From: Rhodovastum sp963709085
Lineage (GTDB): Bacteria > Pseudomonadota > Alphaproteobacteria > Acetobacterales > Acetobacteraceae
Reading direction: 5' to 3'
Assembly: GCA_963709085.1 (NCBI GenBank)
Contig: CAVPVB010000024.1
Coordinates: 1,276,349 to 1,340,348, forward strand
DNA length: 64,000 nt
Shown: in pieces, positions 33,856 through 42,612 of the stretch
How positions within the stretch are numbered: the first letter of the stretch is position 1
Layout of the letters: every line of letters starts with the position of its first letter
Notes under the pieces: model-generated
Told to the model about the DNA's origin: nothing
The model's input: only the letters and a program-made list of their open reading frames with translations
Database searches by the model: none
Program-made: the position numbers and the translations under genes

Positions 33856-35410
33856 GGCCTACGCCGCGCGCTTCGGCGCCTTGTATAAATGGTTCGCCAC
33901 CGTCGCCGTCATGCTCGGCACCATCGCCACCACGGCGGCCGCCACCATGGTCAACGTGGCGCTGCCGGATATCATGGGGGCGTTCGGCCTGGGGCAGGAC
34001 CAGGTGCAGTGGCTCTCCACCGGCTTCCTGGCGGCGATGACGGCGACCATGCTGCTGACCGCCTGGGCGCTTGCCCGGTTCGGCACCCGGCTGTGCCTGC
34101 TGGGCGCGCTGGCGCTGTTCATCGCCGGCAGCCTCGCGGGTGCCGCGAGCAGCAGCGGCGGCGAGGTCATCCTGGCGCGCGTGATGCAAGGCACCGCCGC
34201 CGGGCTGATCCAGCCGATGGCGATGGTGGTGATGTCGCAGGTCTTCCCGCGGGAGCAGCGCGGCCGGGCGATGGGCATCTATGTCATCGGCATCGTGCTG
34301 GCGCCGGCGCTCGGCCCGACCATGGCCGGAATCCTGGTCGATGAGTACAGCTGGCGCGACGTGTTCCTGGCGATCGTGCCGGTTTGTCTGGTCGCGATGG
34401 CGGCGGTGGCGGTGTTCCTGCCCGGCCGGGATACGCGGCAGGGGATTGTGGCACCCCGGTTCGACGGTCTTGGTTTCGTTTTCCTGGTCGTGTTCCTGGT
34501 TTGCCTGCTGAGCGCGCTGTCCAACGGCCAGCGCGAGGGCTGGAGTTCGGATCTGATCCTGACGCTGTTCGCAGCCGCGCTCGCCGCCGCCGTTGCCTTC
34601 GTGGTCCGCGAGCTGACCTGCCGGATGCCGCTGCTGAACCTGCGTGTTCTGGCCAATGGCGCTTTCGCGGCAAGCTGCCTGGTGGCCTTTGCCCTGGGGG
34701 CCGGCATCTACGGTTCCACCTACATCGTGCCGCTGTTCGTGCAGACCGTGCAGGGCTACACGCCGACGCGCTCCGGCCTGTTGCTGATGCCAGCGGGCTT
34801 CGTGCTGGCGATGGCGTCGCCGCTGGGCGGCCACCTCGCCGACCGGCTGCCGCCATGGCTGCCGATCGCGGCGGGGCTGGCGCTGTTCGGCGTCTCGAAT
34901 GTTTTGTGCGGCGGCGTCGACATCGACACGTCGTTCTGGTCGCTGGCCGGCTGGATCGTGATGGGTCGGATCGGGCTGGGGTTGATCACGCCGGCGCTGA
35001 ATGCCGGGGCGTTGCGGGCATTGCCTCCCGAACAGCTGGCGCAAGGGTCGGGGGCGGTGAATTTCGTCCGCCAGTTCGGCGGTGCGCTGGGTGTCAACCT
35101 GCTGTCGGTGGTGATCGACCGGCGGACCATTTTCCACGCTGATGCGCTGGCGCAGGCGGTGACGCCGGCAACCGCCGCGGCCAGTGAAGCGGTGCAGCGG
35201 CTCGGGCCGATGCTGGCGCACTGGGGCAATCCGTTCGGCAGCCGCATGCCCGCCAACGCGCCGCCGGTGGCGATGGCCTATCTGGAGTCCATGCTGGTGC
35301 CGAAAGCGCAGTTGCTCGCTTATCAGGACGGGTTCCTCGTTGTCGCCCTGGTGTTCGTCGCCGCGCTGCTGCCCGCCTGGCTGATGTGCCGGGGCCGGCG
35401 GCGGGTGTGA
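33842..35410 (+). CDS. EmrB/QacA-type 14-helix MFS drug exporter
   Basis: A 522-residue DHA2 major facilitator. 'TAAATMVNVALPDIMGAFGL' is the classical first-helix motif, 'QWLSTGFLAAMTATMLLTAW' the second, and 'VFPREQRGRAMGIYVIGIVL' with 'ALGPTMAGILVDEYSWRDVF' gives motif C. Together with the adaptor it would expel hydrophobic toxicants or organic acids driven by protons. The start is at ATG 33842 within the end of emrA. Confidence 0.92.
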   Translation: MSPIEAYAARFGALYKWFATVAVMLGTIATTAAATMVNVALPDIMGAFGLGQDQVQWLSTGFLAAMTATMLLTAWALARFGTRLCLLGALALFIAGSLAGAASSSGGEVILARVMQGTAAGLIQPMAMVVMSQVFPREQRGRAMGIYVIGIVLAPALGPTMAGILVDEYSWRDVFLAIVPVCLVAMAAVAVFLPGRDTRQGIVAPRFDGLGFVFLVVFLVCLLSALSNGQREGWSSDLILTLFAAALAAAVAFVVRELTCRMPLLNLRVLANGAFAASCLVAFALGAGIYGSTYIVPLFVQTVQGYTPTRSGLLLMPAGFVLAMASPLGGHLADRLPPWLPIAAGLALFGVSNVLCGGVDIDTSFWSLAGWIVMGRIGLGLITPALNAGALRALPPEQLAQGSGAVNFVRQFGGALGVNLLSVVIDRRTIFHADALAQAVTPATAAASEAVQRLGPMLAHWGNPFGSRMPANAPPVAMAYLESMLVPKAQLLAYQDGFLVVALVFVAALLPAWLMCRGRRRV

Positions 35411-35508
35411 TCCGGGACATCCGGCACTCCATTTGTCGGGGTGCGTGGCAAGATGGTGATTGCTGCAAGCATTCTTGCTCGACCTTGCCCATCACGGACC
35501 TGTGAGCG

Positions 35509-35694
35509 TCAGGCGCGGATCCGGAAAGGCCGCTCGGGGGCGATGAACTTGAGGGCGTCGTCGAGTGCAAGGACGGCGCCGAACGGTCCCGCCGCATTGC
35601 AGGTGTTGCGGCGCCACCACAGCACCTCGAAGCGGTCGCCCTCCGGTATCGGTTTCAGCCGGGCGACGGGCGCGCCGATACGGCCGGATAACAA
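35509..35694 (-). CDS. Small conserved-looking hypothetical protein
   Basis: A 61-residue open frame starting at TTG 35694 with 'SGRIGAPVARLKPIPEGDRF' and ending 'ALKFIAPERPFRIRA'. The mix of conserved-looking Trp-Trp-Arg-Arg and a hydrophobic end suggests a real small protein, but I cannot assign it to a family with certainty. It lies alone between the efflux operon and a palindromic element. Confidence 0.4.
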   Translation of the reverse strand: MLSGRIGAPVARLKPIPEGDRFEVLWWRRNTCNAAGPFGAVLALDDALKFIAPERPFRIRA

Positions 35695-35836
35695 CGTATA
35701 GCCGCCGCGCAGCCTGCGGACGGTGGCGCCGCCGCGTGGTCACGGATAAGAGACAATCCACGCCAACACAGGATCAACAGCGGACATGGCGATCTTCCAG
35801 AACCGCGCGGGGTTGAACCCTTATCTTTACCCACAT

Positions 35837-35959
35837 CCTAGTCCCCCGAGTTAGAAGTTCTTTGACAGATATGCCTCGCCGTAATCGTCTTGTTTCAACG
35901 CGTTGCCGGACGCATCAAATGGTTCGACTGGCGGAGAACTTCCAACTCGGGGGACTAGG
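35837..35959. repeat. Long inverted repeat, MITE-like
   Basis: Two 25-bp arms (35837-35861 and 35935-35959) are exact reverse complements except for one base, with a 73-bp interior. The outer ends read CCTAGTCCCCCGAGTT. Total size is 123 bp. No convincing gene is inside, although one minus-strand frame runs through it. No target duplication is seen at the borders. It could be a miniature transposable element or a large cruciform-forming site. Confidence 0.75.
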
Positions 35960-36179
35960 GCCGCTGGCATGACAACACGGAGCAGGTCACCGCGGCGGCG
36001 GCCTGACCATTTTCCGAAACCTGATGCCCTCTTTATCAATTTTTCGAAATCATTAACGCCGTTTACTAAACGCTTACGGTCGCGATCGTTATTTGGACGC
36101 GTCGGCCTCTGGCAGGAGGCTGGGCTCGTTGAACCCCAGCACGGCGGACAGGCTCCGCCTCGGTAAGGAGATCATCAAA

Positions 36180-36365
36180 ATGTTAAAGCGGCATTCGCTG
36201 TTGCAGAAGCTGAAAACGGACCGCCGTGGCGTGACCGCCCTGGAATACGGGCTGATCGCCTCGCTGATCGCCGTGGCGATCATTGTCGCAGTTACGAACC
36301 TGGGCACCACCCTCGCCAACACCTTCAACACGATCAGCAACAGGATTGGCACCGCCACGGGCTAA
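36180..36365 (+). CDS. flp: Flp-type type IVb pilin
   Basis: A 61-residue major pilin of the Tad system. Basic leader 'LKRHSLLQKLKTDRRG' followed by 'VTALEYGLIASLIAVAII' gives the class IVb cleavage site after glycine, with the Glu-Tyr pair of Flp pilins. It is exported, cut by the prepilin peptidase encoded next door, and polymerised into adhesive Flp fibres. ATG 36180 follows GTAAGGAG. A terminator directly after the stop separates its transcript from the assembly genes, so pilin can be made in excess. Confidence 0.93.
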   Translation: MLKRHSLLQKLKTDRRGVTALEYGLIASLIAVAIIVAVTNLGTTLANTFNTISNRIGTATG

Positions 36366-36381
36366 TAAAATTAGCCTTTTT
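36360..36381 (+). terminator. Rho-independent terminator after flp
   Basis: GGCTAAT-AAA-ATTAGCC followed by TTTTT: a perfect 7-bp stem with a 3-nt loop and U-tract, overlapping the flp stop codons. Confidence 0.85.
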
Positions 36382-36733
36382 ATCGTATGTCACAATGCAA
36401 ATGCATGAACAAAATCGTTCATTTCGTCGCAACGTCGCGCACTAGGCGGCCGTGGGATTGACTTTGAGCGTCACAGATACCGTTGTCACGCCATCCATGC
36501 TCTTGGACGCCGCACCTGGAGGCATGGATGGCCGGCTTTCTTAGGCGATAACGGACCAATTCTTTTGCCGCCGGACATTATATTTCCGGATCGGCTGTCA
36601 TCGACAGCGGGGGAATGATTGCGCGTCAGATAGAAAAATGCGGATCGATCCGTGTGTTTCAGGTCTACCGGAAATCAGCGGCCGCACATTTTGTGTCCAT
36701 TGCAGGACGTTAAATATCGGCCGGGAGGCGCCA
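36382..36733 (+). promoter_or_regulatory. Gap between pilin and assembly operon
   Basis: About 350 bp, relatively AT-rich, without a gene. It should hold the promoter for the assembly genes. GGGAGG sits just before the GTG start of the prepilin peptidase. No operator could be defined. Confidence 0.4.
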
Positions 36734-37270
36734 GTGGTCGAATATATCTCTGCCGATCTGATCCGCCTCATGCCGCTCGGTGCGCTGGCGTTGCTGCTGG
36801 CGGCCACACTGCACGATATTGCCGCGCGCACTATCCCCGATCAGGTCTCGGCGGCTGTCGCGCTGGTCGGCCTGGCCGACCGCCTGGCCGGCGGTGGCCT
36901 CGTTCCAGCCCTTGCGGCTGCCGGCGCGGTGTTTGTCTTCGCCTTCCTGTGCTGGTGCCGCGGCTGGATGGGCGGCGGCGATGTCAAACTGCTTGCCGCC
37001 GCCACCCTGCTGCTACCGGCCGGGCAGCCCGCGGCGCTCGCCACCCTCGCCTATCTCTGCGCCGTCGCCCTCGCCGGCGGCGTACTGGCGGGGCTTTATC
37101 TCCTGCTCCGGGTGGTCGTCTCCCTGCCCTCCGGTCGACGGCCGGTCGGGCTGCTGGCCCGCGCGCTGCGGGCGGAGCGGTGGCGCATCCGACGCGGCGG
37201 CCCGCTGCCCTATGCCGCCGCCATCGCCGCCGGCGCCGGGGTCATGATGTTCGCGGGGGGACCGCAATGA
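36734..37270 (+). CDS. cpaA: Prepilin peptidase CpaA/TadV
   Basis: A type A24 aspartic prepilin peptidase of 178 residues that removes the Flp leader at the inner membrane. The two catalytic aspartates lie in 'LHDIAARTIPD' and 'WMGGGDVKLLAAATLLL'. Four or five membrane segments are present and the N-methylase domain is absent, as usual for TadV. GTG 36734 is chosen for its ribosome site (GGGAGG); ATG 36770 is possible. It overlaps cpaB (ATGA). Confidence 0.9.
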   Translation: MVEYISADLIRLMPLGALALLLAATLHDIAARTIPDQVSAAVALVGLADRLAGGGLVPALAAAGAVFVFAFLCWCRGWMGGGDVKLLAAATLLLPAGQPAALATLAYLCAVALAGGVLAGLYLLLRVVVSLPSGRRPVGLLARALRAERWRIRRGGPLPYAAAIAAGAGVMMFAGGPQ

Positions 37271-38091
37271 TCTTTCGCTTCTTCATGTTCGCCGTGATGG
37301 CGCTCGGGCTGATGGGCTTCGGCACCGTCGCCTGGGTTTCGAGCCGGCCGCCGGCGGCGCCGGCCGGCGGGGCGATGCCGGAACGGCACGACGTGCTGAT
37401 TGCCGCCAAGGTGCTGCATGCCGGCGAGTTGCTGAAGCCCGAGGACCTGACGACGCAGGAAATGGCAACGAACACCATCCCCGACGGCGCCCGGATCGAC
37501 ACCCCCGAGGCACGCGGCGAATTGCTGGGCGCCATGATCCGCCGCAGCCTGTCCAAAAGTGAGCTGATCATGCCGCCCGACGTGCTGCGCCCCGGCGATC
37601 ACGGCTTCCTGGCCGCCGTGCTGGGGGCCGGCATGCGCGGCATCACCGTGGGCGTGGACGCGACCAGCGGCATCGCCGGGCTGATCTGGCCGGGCGACCG
37701 GGTGGACGTCATCCTGACCCAGTCGATCGAGGACAACAGCGTGCTGGCCGGCCATCGCGTGCTCGCCTCCACCGTGCTGGCCGATGTGCTGGTGATCGCG
37801 ATCGACCAGCGCCTGGTGCAGGGGGCCACCTCCGCTCAGGATCAGCAGCAGGGCCGGACCGCGACGCTGGAGGTCACCCAGGCGCAGGCGCAGAGCATCT
37901 CGGTGGCGATGCGGTTGGGGCGGCTGTCGCTGACGGTGCGCGCGGCGGAGGCGGCGGCGATCGCCGTGCCCGCTCCCGTCCCCACCTGGGCGAGCGACGT
38001 ATCCCCCGCCTTCGCCGCCAGGACCGGGTCGTCGGAGCCGGAAACGATGCGGGTTTTCCAGGGCAGCGACGCCAGGGAGTTCCATTTTTGA
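37267..38091 (+). CDS. cpaB: Pilus assembly protein CpaB/RcpC
   Basis: A 274-residue periplasmic protein with an N-terminal anchor ('FFMFAVMALGLMGFGTVAW') and a SAF domain ('HDVLIAAKVLHAGELLKPED'), then 'MRGITVGVDATSGIAGLIWP' followed by 'GDRVDVILT'. CpaB works with the secretin CpaC at the outer-membrane gate, perhaps binding peptidoglycan. Overlaps with both neighbours show a continuous operon. Confidence 0.9.
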   Translation: MIFRFFMFAVMALGLMGFGTVAWVSSRPPAAPAGGAMPERHDVLIAAKVLHAGELLKPEDLTTQEMATNTIPDGARIDTPEARGELLGAMIRRSLSKSELIMPPDVLRPGDHGFLAAVLGAGMRGITVGVDATSGIAGLIWPGDRVDVILTQSIEDNSVLAGHRVLASTVLADVLVIAIDQRLVQGATSAQDQQQGRTATLEVTQAQAQSISVAMRLGRLSLTVRAAEAAAIAVPAPVPTWASDVSPAFAARTGSSEPETMRVFQGSDAREFHF

Positions 38092-39521
38092 CCTTCACCA
38101 CGCTGCGGCTGCTGGCTGGCCTGCTGATCGCCGCGCTGCCCATAACCGCGCTGCCCATGGCCGGCGCCGCGGCCGTGCCGTCGCCGGTGCCGTCCCCCGC
38201 GACGGCCCCCCCGATGGCCCCCCCGATGGCCCCACCGATGGCCATCGTTGCCCGCGACAGCCAGTTGCAGATCGATGCGGGTTCCGGACGCATCCTCACC
38301 CTTCCCGCGCCGGCCGCCAGCGTGTTCGTGGCCGATCCGAAGGTGGCCGAAGTGCGGCCGGCCAGCCCGGTCACGCTGTTCGTCTTCGGCATCGCACCGG
38401 GACGCACCACCCTCGCCGCCCTGGACGCCGCCGGCCAGTCGGTCGCGCAATACGAGATCACCATCCGCCCCTCGGCGTATGGCGCGGCGGAAGCGGCGCG
38501 GGCGATTGCCCGGGTGCTGCCCGGGCGCGACATCCAGGTGCAGGCGCAGCCGCGCGGCCTGCTGCTGACCGGCACCGTCCGCTCCGCCGCCGACGCCGAC
38601 ACGGCGCTCAACCTGGCCAACCGGTTTGTCGCCGACGGCCAGGCGGTGGAGAACCGGCTCACCGTGCTGGCCTCCATCCAGGTCAATCTGCGCGTGCGCA
38701 TCGCCGAGATGTCGCGCTCCGTCACCCGGGCGCTCGGCATCAACTGGACGGCGATCGGCAAGGTTGGCCGCTACGCGATCAATTTCACCACCAACAACGC
38801 ACTTGCCTCCTTCGCCAACGCGCCCTCGTCGCTGACCCTGGGACCATCCGACGCGGAGACGCTGATCGACGCGCTCGCCCAGGAAAACCTCGCGCATGTG
38901 CTGGCCGAGCCGAATCTGACCGCGATCAGCGGCGAGAGCGCGAGCTTTCTGGTCGGCGGCGAGTACCCGGTACCGGTCGCCCAGCAGAACGGCGCGATCT
39001 CGGTCCAGTTCAAGCAATATGGCATCGGTCTGTCCTTTGTGCCGACCGTGCTGGAACATGGCCGGATCAACCTGCATGTCCGCCCCGAGGTCAGCGTGCT
39101 GACCGACCAGGGCGCAGTGCAGCTCGCCGCCGGCAATTCCACCCTCAGCATCGATGCCGTCACCGTCCGCCGGGCCGATACCACGGTGGAACTCGGCAGC
39201 GGCCAGAGCTTTGCCATCGCCGGCCTGCTGGAGGACAGCATGAACCACTCGGTCAGCAAGATCCCCTGGCTGGGTGAGCTGCCGGTGCTGGGGGCGCTGT
39301 TCCGCTCGGACAGTTTCCAGCGCGCCGAGACCGAGCTGGTGATCATCGTGACGCCCTACATCGTCCGCCCCGTCAGCGATCCGGCGGCGATCCACCTGCC
39401 GACCGAGGACGCGCAGACACCCAACGATGTCGAGCGGATCGTGCAGGGTCGCGAAATCGGCGCCGCTCCGCCCGCCATGCGGTTCCGCTTGCCGGGCGAT
39501 GCCGGGTTCATCGTGCAATGA
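38088..39521 (+). CDS. cpaC: Outer-membrane secretin CpaC/RcpA
   Basis: A 477-residue secretin that forms the pilus exit pore. It has an N-terminal pilus-specific domain ('VFVADPKVAEVRPASPVTLF'), then N1/BON-like repeats, then the secretin core ('LTAISGESASFLVGGEYPVP' and 'KIPWLGELPVLGALFRS'). TTG 38088 overlaps the cpaB stop and gives a signal peptide. Between signal and mature domain lies a perfect 'PPMA' tripled repeat. Operon position and length are standard. Confidence 0.92.
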   Translation: MTFTTLRLLAGLLIAALPITALPMAGAAAVPSPVPSPATAPPMAPPMAPPMAIVARDSQLQIDAGSGRILTLPAPAASVFVADPKVAEVRPASPVTLFVFGIAPGRTTLAALDAAGQSVAQYEITIRPSAYGAAEAARAIARVLPGRDIQVQAQPRGLLLTGTVRSAADADTALNLANRFVADGQAVENRLTVLASIQVNLRVRIAEMSRSVTRALGINWTAIGKVGRYAINFTTNNALASFANAPSSLTLGPSDAETLIDALAQENLAHVLAEPNLTAISGESASFLVGGEYPVPVAQQNGAISVQFKQYGIGLSFVPTVLEHGRINLHVRPEVSVLTDQGAVQLAAGNSTLSIDAVTVRRADTTVELGSGQSFAIAGLLEDSMNHSVSKIPWLGELPVLGALFRSDSFQRAETELVIIVTPYIVRPVSDPAAIHLPTEDAQTPNDVERIVQGREIGAAPPAMRFRLPGDAGFIVQ

Positions 39522-39871
39522 GGCGGCGCAGGGCCTGGTCCGATCCGCACGCGGCCGTCGTGTGGCTGCTGCCGACCTGTCTCTGGATTGGCCTGGGGCT
39601 CGGCCTGGGGCTCGGCCTGGCGGGCTGCCAGGAGATGGACCCTTATCGCAATCCGTACCTGTTTCAGCTCAGCGGCGCCAACCAGGGCAATCTCGGCGCC
39701 ATGCTCGCCAATCCCGGCGACCTCGTGCGGGGTCAGGGAGCCGAAGGCGCGGATTCCGGCGAGGCGGAGGCGGCAATCCAGCGGCTGCGCTCCGGCAAGC
39801 CACGCCCGCTGCAGCTGACCGGCAGCGGCTCCGGCGCTGGCTACGCCAGCGGCAGCGGCACCGGCAACTGA
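39518..39871 (+). CDS. Reduced CpaD-like lipoprotein
   Basis: A 117-residue lipoprotein with a membrane segment made of Gly-Leu repeats and a lipobox 'GLAGC'. The mature part reads 'GANQGNLGAMLANPGDLVRG', the conserved C-terminal motif of CpaD, which normally follows about 150 further residues that are missing here. It occupies the CpaD position between secretin and CpaE. It may keep the secretin-pilot function in shortened form. Overlap with cpaC is 4 nt. Confidence 0.7.
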   Translation: MRRRRAWSDPHAAVVWLLPTCLWIGLGLGLGLGLAGCQEMDPYRNPYLFQLSGANQGNLGAMLANPGDLVRGQGAEGADSGEAEAAIQRLRSGKPRPLQLTGSGSGAGYASGSGTGN

Positions 39872-39878
39872 AACCGCC

Positions 39879-41159
39879 ATGGACGACCTGCCCAGCCCTT
39901 CGGTGGAGATCCAGGTCAATCCAACCGCGCCGGACGCGAAGTCGGTCCGGCATGACCGGCCGCCGCCGCTGGCCTTCATCGCCGACGCCAGGACCGAGGC
40001 GGTGCTGCGCGAGGGCCTGGCCAGCATCCTGCCCGACACCCTGGCCTCCCGCCGTGGCGGGGTGCGCGCGGCGATCGCCGCCCTGAAGAAAATGCCGACG
40101 CCGCAGGCGCTCGTGGTGGATGTCAGCGGCGAGGACCAGCCGCTGCAAGCCCTGGCCGACCTGTCCGAGGTGGTGGAACCCACCGCGCGCGTGCTGGTGG
40201 TGGGCGAATCGCGCGATGTGGATTTCTATCGCCAGGTCACGCGCGGACTGGGAGCGCTGGAATATCTGAGCAAGCCGCTCACCCGCGATATGGTGGCCCG
40301 CTATTTCGGCCCGCTGGTTGCCGGTGACGGGCCGACCATGGAGATGAATGGCGGCCGGCTGGTGACCGTCACGGGCGTTTGCGGCGGCGTCGGCGCCACC
40401 ACCATCGCCGCCAACCTCGCCTGGCATTTCGCCCTTTACGCGCACCGGCACACGGTGCTGCTGGACGCCGACCTGCATCTGGGCGCGGCGGGGATGATGC
40501 TCGACGCCAAGACCGGCCCCGGACTGGGCCGGGCGCTGGAGGCGCCGCAGCGGGTCGATCCGCTGTTCGTGGAGCGCGCCGCCCAGCCGGTCGCCGACCG
40601 GCTGCACCTGCTGGCCGGGGAAGAGCCGCTGAGCGAGATGCCGGCCTATGTTCCCGGCGCGGCGGCGGCCCTGCTCGCGGCGCTGCGCTGCCGCTATAAT
40701 TTCATCGTCGCCGACACGCCGTTCGCGCCGCTGCCGCTCAATCGCGATCTGCTCGATCTCGCCGGGCAGCGCGTCCTGGTCATGACGCCCACCCTGGCCG
40801 GCATCCGCGCCACGCTGCGCCTGTTGTCGCTGCCGGCGGGGGCGGCGCAGAAGCGGCGGGCGATGGTGGTGATGAACCGCGGCGGTCTGCACGGCGGCCT
40901 GTCGCGCCGGCAAGTGCAGGATGCCCTGAAGATGACCGTGGATGTCGAGATCCCCGACATGCCGCGCCAGCTCGGCATCGCCGCCAGCCTGGGCGAGCCG
41001 GCGGTGAAAAACAACGGCACGTTTCGCGCCTGCATCGCCGAGGTGGCCCGCACGGTCGCGTTCGAGCGGCTGATCGACAGCACCGCCGCCACCGCCGAGG
41101 CCGGGCGTGCCGGCGGCACCGCCCGCGCCGGCTGGCGACTGTTCAGAGGCGGTCCATGA
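39879..41159 (+). CDS. cpaE: Pilus localisation ATPase-like protein CpaE/TadZ
   Basis: A 426-residue protein with an N-terminal receiver-like domain ('ALVVDVSGEDQPLQALADLS') and a C-terminal MinD/ParA domain. The Walker A is the deviant type of TadZ, 'TGVCGGVGATTIAANLAWHF', lacking both usual lysines, so hydrolysis may be weak. It places the Tad machine at the cell pole in other bacteria. It lies between CpaD-like and cpaF, which it overlaps (ATGA). Confidence 0.9.
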   Translation: MDDLPSPSVEIQVNPTAPDAKSVRHDRPPPLAFIADARTEAVLREGLASILPDTLASRRGGVRAAIAALKKMPTPQALVVDVSGEDQPLQALADLSEVVEPTARVLVVGESRDVDFYRQVTRGLGALEYLSKPLTRDMVARYFGPLVAGDGPTMEMNGGRLVTVTGVCGGVGATTIAANLAWHFALYAHRHTVLLDADLHLGAAGMMLDAKTGPGLGRALEAPQRVDPLFVERAAQPVADRLHLLAGEEPLSEMPAYVPGAAAALLAALRCRYNFIVADTPFAPLPLNRDLLDLAGQRVLVMTPTLAGIRATLRLLSLPAGAAQKRRAMVVMNRGGLHGGLSRRQVQDALKMTVDVEIPDMPRQLGIAASLGEPAVKNNGTFRACIAEVARTVAFERLIDSTAATAEAGRAGGTARAGWRLFRGGP

Positions 41160-42574
41160 GCCGGGCGCTCGCCCCGAGCTTCGGGCGCCGCCGCACCGAC
41201 ATTCCGCCCCCGCTCGCCAGCCGGCCCGAGCCCGCGGCCGAAACCCCCGCCGCCGCGGCGCTGCATGCGGTGCCCCATGCCCCGCCGCTGGCCTTCGCCC
41301 CGGTGGTTTCGCCCACGACCGACATGCTCGCCGTGCGGGCCCTCTGCCTGCGCCGGTTCGATCCCGCCGCCGCGGCCGGGCTGCCGGTCGAGCAACTGGC
41401 ACCGGAGATGGAGCGGCTGATTTCGGAGATCGCCACCGAGCATCGCATTCAGCTCAACGGCCGCGAACAGCGCGAGCTGGCCGGCGAGCTGGTCAACGAC
41501 ATGGTCGGGCTGGGACCGCTGGAGCCGCTGCTGGAAGACGACAGCATCGACGACATCATGGTGAACGGGCCGGCGAAAGTGTTCATCGAACGCGGCGGCA
41601 AGGTCGTGCTGTCCGCCGCCCATTTCCGCGACACCGCGCATCTGGCCGGCATCTGCCAGCGCATCGCCTCCAGCATCGGGCGGCGGGTGGATGAATCGAG
41701 CCCCATGTGCGACGCGCGGCTGAAGGACGGCTCGCGCGTCAACATCGTGTTTCCGCCGCTGGCGCTCGATGGCCCGTATATTTCGATCCGCAAGTTCGGC
41801 CGCAAGGTGATCGACCTGCAACGCCTGATGGCGCTTGGCGCGATGACGCCGCAGGTGGCGCGGGTGCTGGAGATCGCCGCGCGCTGCCGGCTGAACGTGA
41901 TCATTTCCGGCGGCACCGGGTCGGGCAAGACCACGCTGATGAACGCCATGTCGCGGCTGATCAGCCCGGGCGAGCGGATCGTCACCGTCGAGGACGCGGC
42001 CGAACTGCGGCTGCAGCAGCCGCATGTGGTCCGGCTGGAAACCCGTCCGCCCAGCCTGGAAGGCCGCGGCGAGGTCACCCAGCGCGACCTCGTGCGCAAC
42101 GCGCTGCGCATGCGGCCGGACCGCATCATCATCGGCGAAGTGCGCAGCGGCGAGGCGTTCGACATGCTGCAGGCGATGAACACCGGCCATGACGGCAGCA
42201 TGTCGACCGTGCACGCCAACAACACGCGCGACGCGCTGACGCGCATCGAAAACATGGTGCAGATGGGCAATATGGGGCTGCCCTCGCGCGCCATCCGCAC
42301 GCAGATCGTCGGCGCCGTCGACCTCATCGTGCAGGTCGCCCGCCAGCGTGACGGCGGCCGGCGGGTGATCCAGGTCAGCGAGGTCTGCGGGATGGAAGGC
42401 GACGTCGTAACCATGAACGACATCTTCAAGCTGGAGATCATGGGCGAGGGAGCGGATGGGCGGCTGTTCGGCCGTTACGAATGCAGCCGGGCGCGCCCGT
42501 CATTCCAGCAGCGCCTGGCCTATTACGGGCAGGAGGAGGCCTGGATGGCGGCGCTGGCGCCCGATGCCGCCTGA
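41156..42574 (+). CDS. cpaF: Pilus assembly ATPase CpaF/TadA
   Basis: A 472-residue secretion ATPase of the TadA/VirB11 superfamily that powers pilin extrusion and perhaps retraction. Motifs are Walker A 'ISGGTGSGKTTLMNAM', 'RIVTVEDAAELRLQQPHVVR', 'RMRPDRIIIGEVRSGEAFDM' and 'NTGHDGSMSTVHANNTRDAL'. About 90 N-terminal residues are Pro/Ala-rich. The sequence looks fully functional, in contrast to the dead trbB at the start of the window. Confidence 0.94.
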   Translation: MSRALAPSFGRRRTDIPPPLASRPEPAAETPAAAALHAVPHAPPLAFAPVVSPTTDMLAVRALCLRRFDPAAAAGLPVEQLAPEMERLISEIATEHRIQLNGREQRELAGELVNDMVGLGPLEPLLEDDSIDDIMVNGPAKVFIERGGKVVLSAAHFRDTAHLAGICQRIASSIGRRVDESSPMCDARLKDGSRVNIVFPPLALDGPYISIRKFGRKVIDLQRLMALGAMTPQVARVLEIAARCRLNVIISGGTGSGKTTLMNAMSRLISPGERIVTVEDAAELRLQQPHVVRLETRPPSLEGRGEVTQRDLVRNALRMRPDRIIIGEVRSGEAFDMLQAMNTGHDGSMSTVHANNTRDALTRIENMVQMGNMGLPSRAIRTQIVGAVDLIVQVARQRDGGRRVIQVSEVCGMEGDVVTMNDIFKLEIMGEGADGRLFGRYECSRARPSFQQRLAYYGQEEAWMAALAPDAA

Positions 42575-42612
42575 TCCACAAAGCATGACCCCCAAAGCAT
42601 GATCCCGGGAAA

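Noticed and set aside
35837..35959. Rho-independent terminator for emrB
   Set aside because: Arms are too long, the 73-nt loop is too large, there is no U-tract, and it lies over 400 bp after the gene.
41156..42574. A second conjugation ATPase
   Set aside because: It resembles TrbB/VirB11 in motifs but sits between cpaE and tadB and has the CpaF/TadA N-terminal domain, so it is the pilus ATPase.
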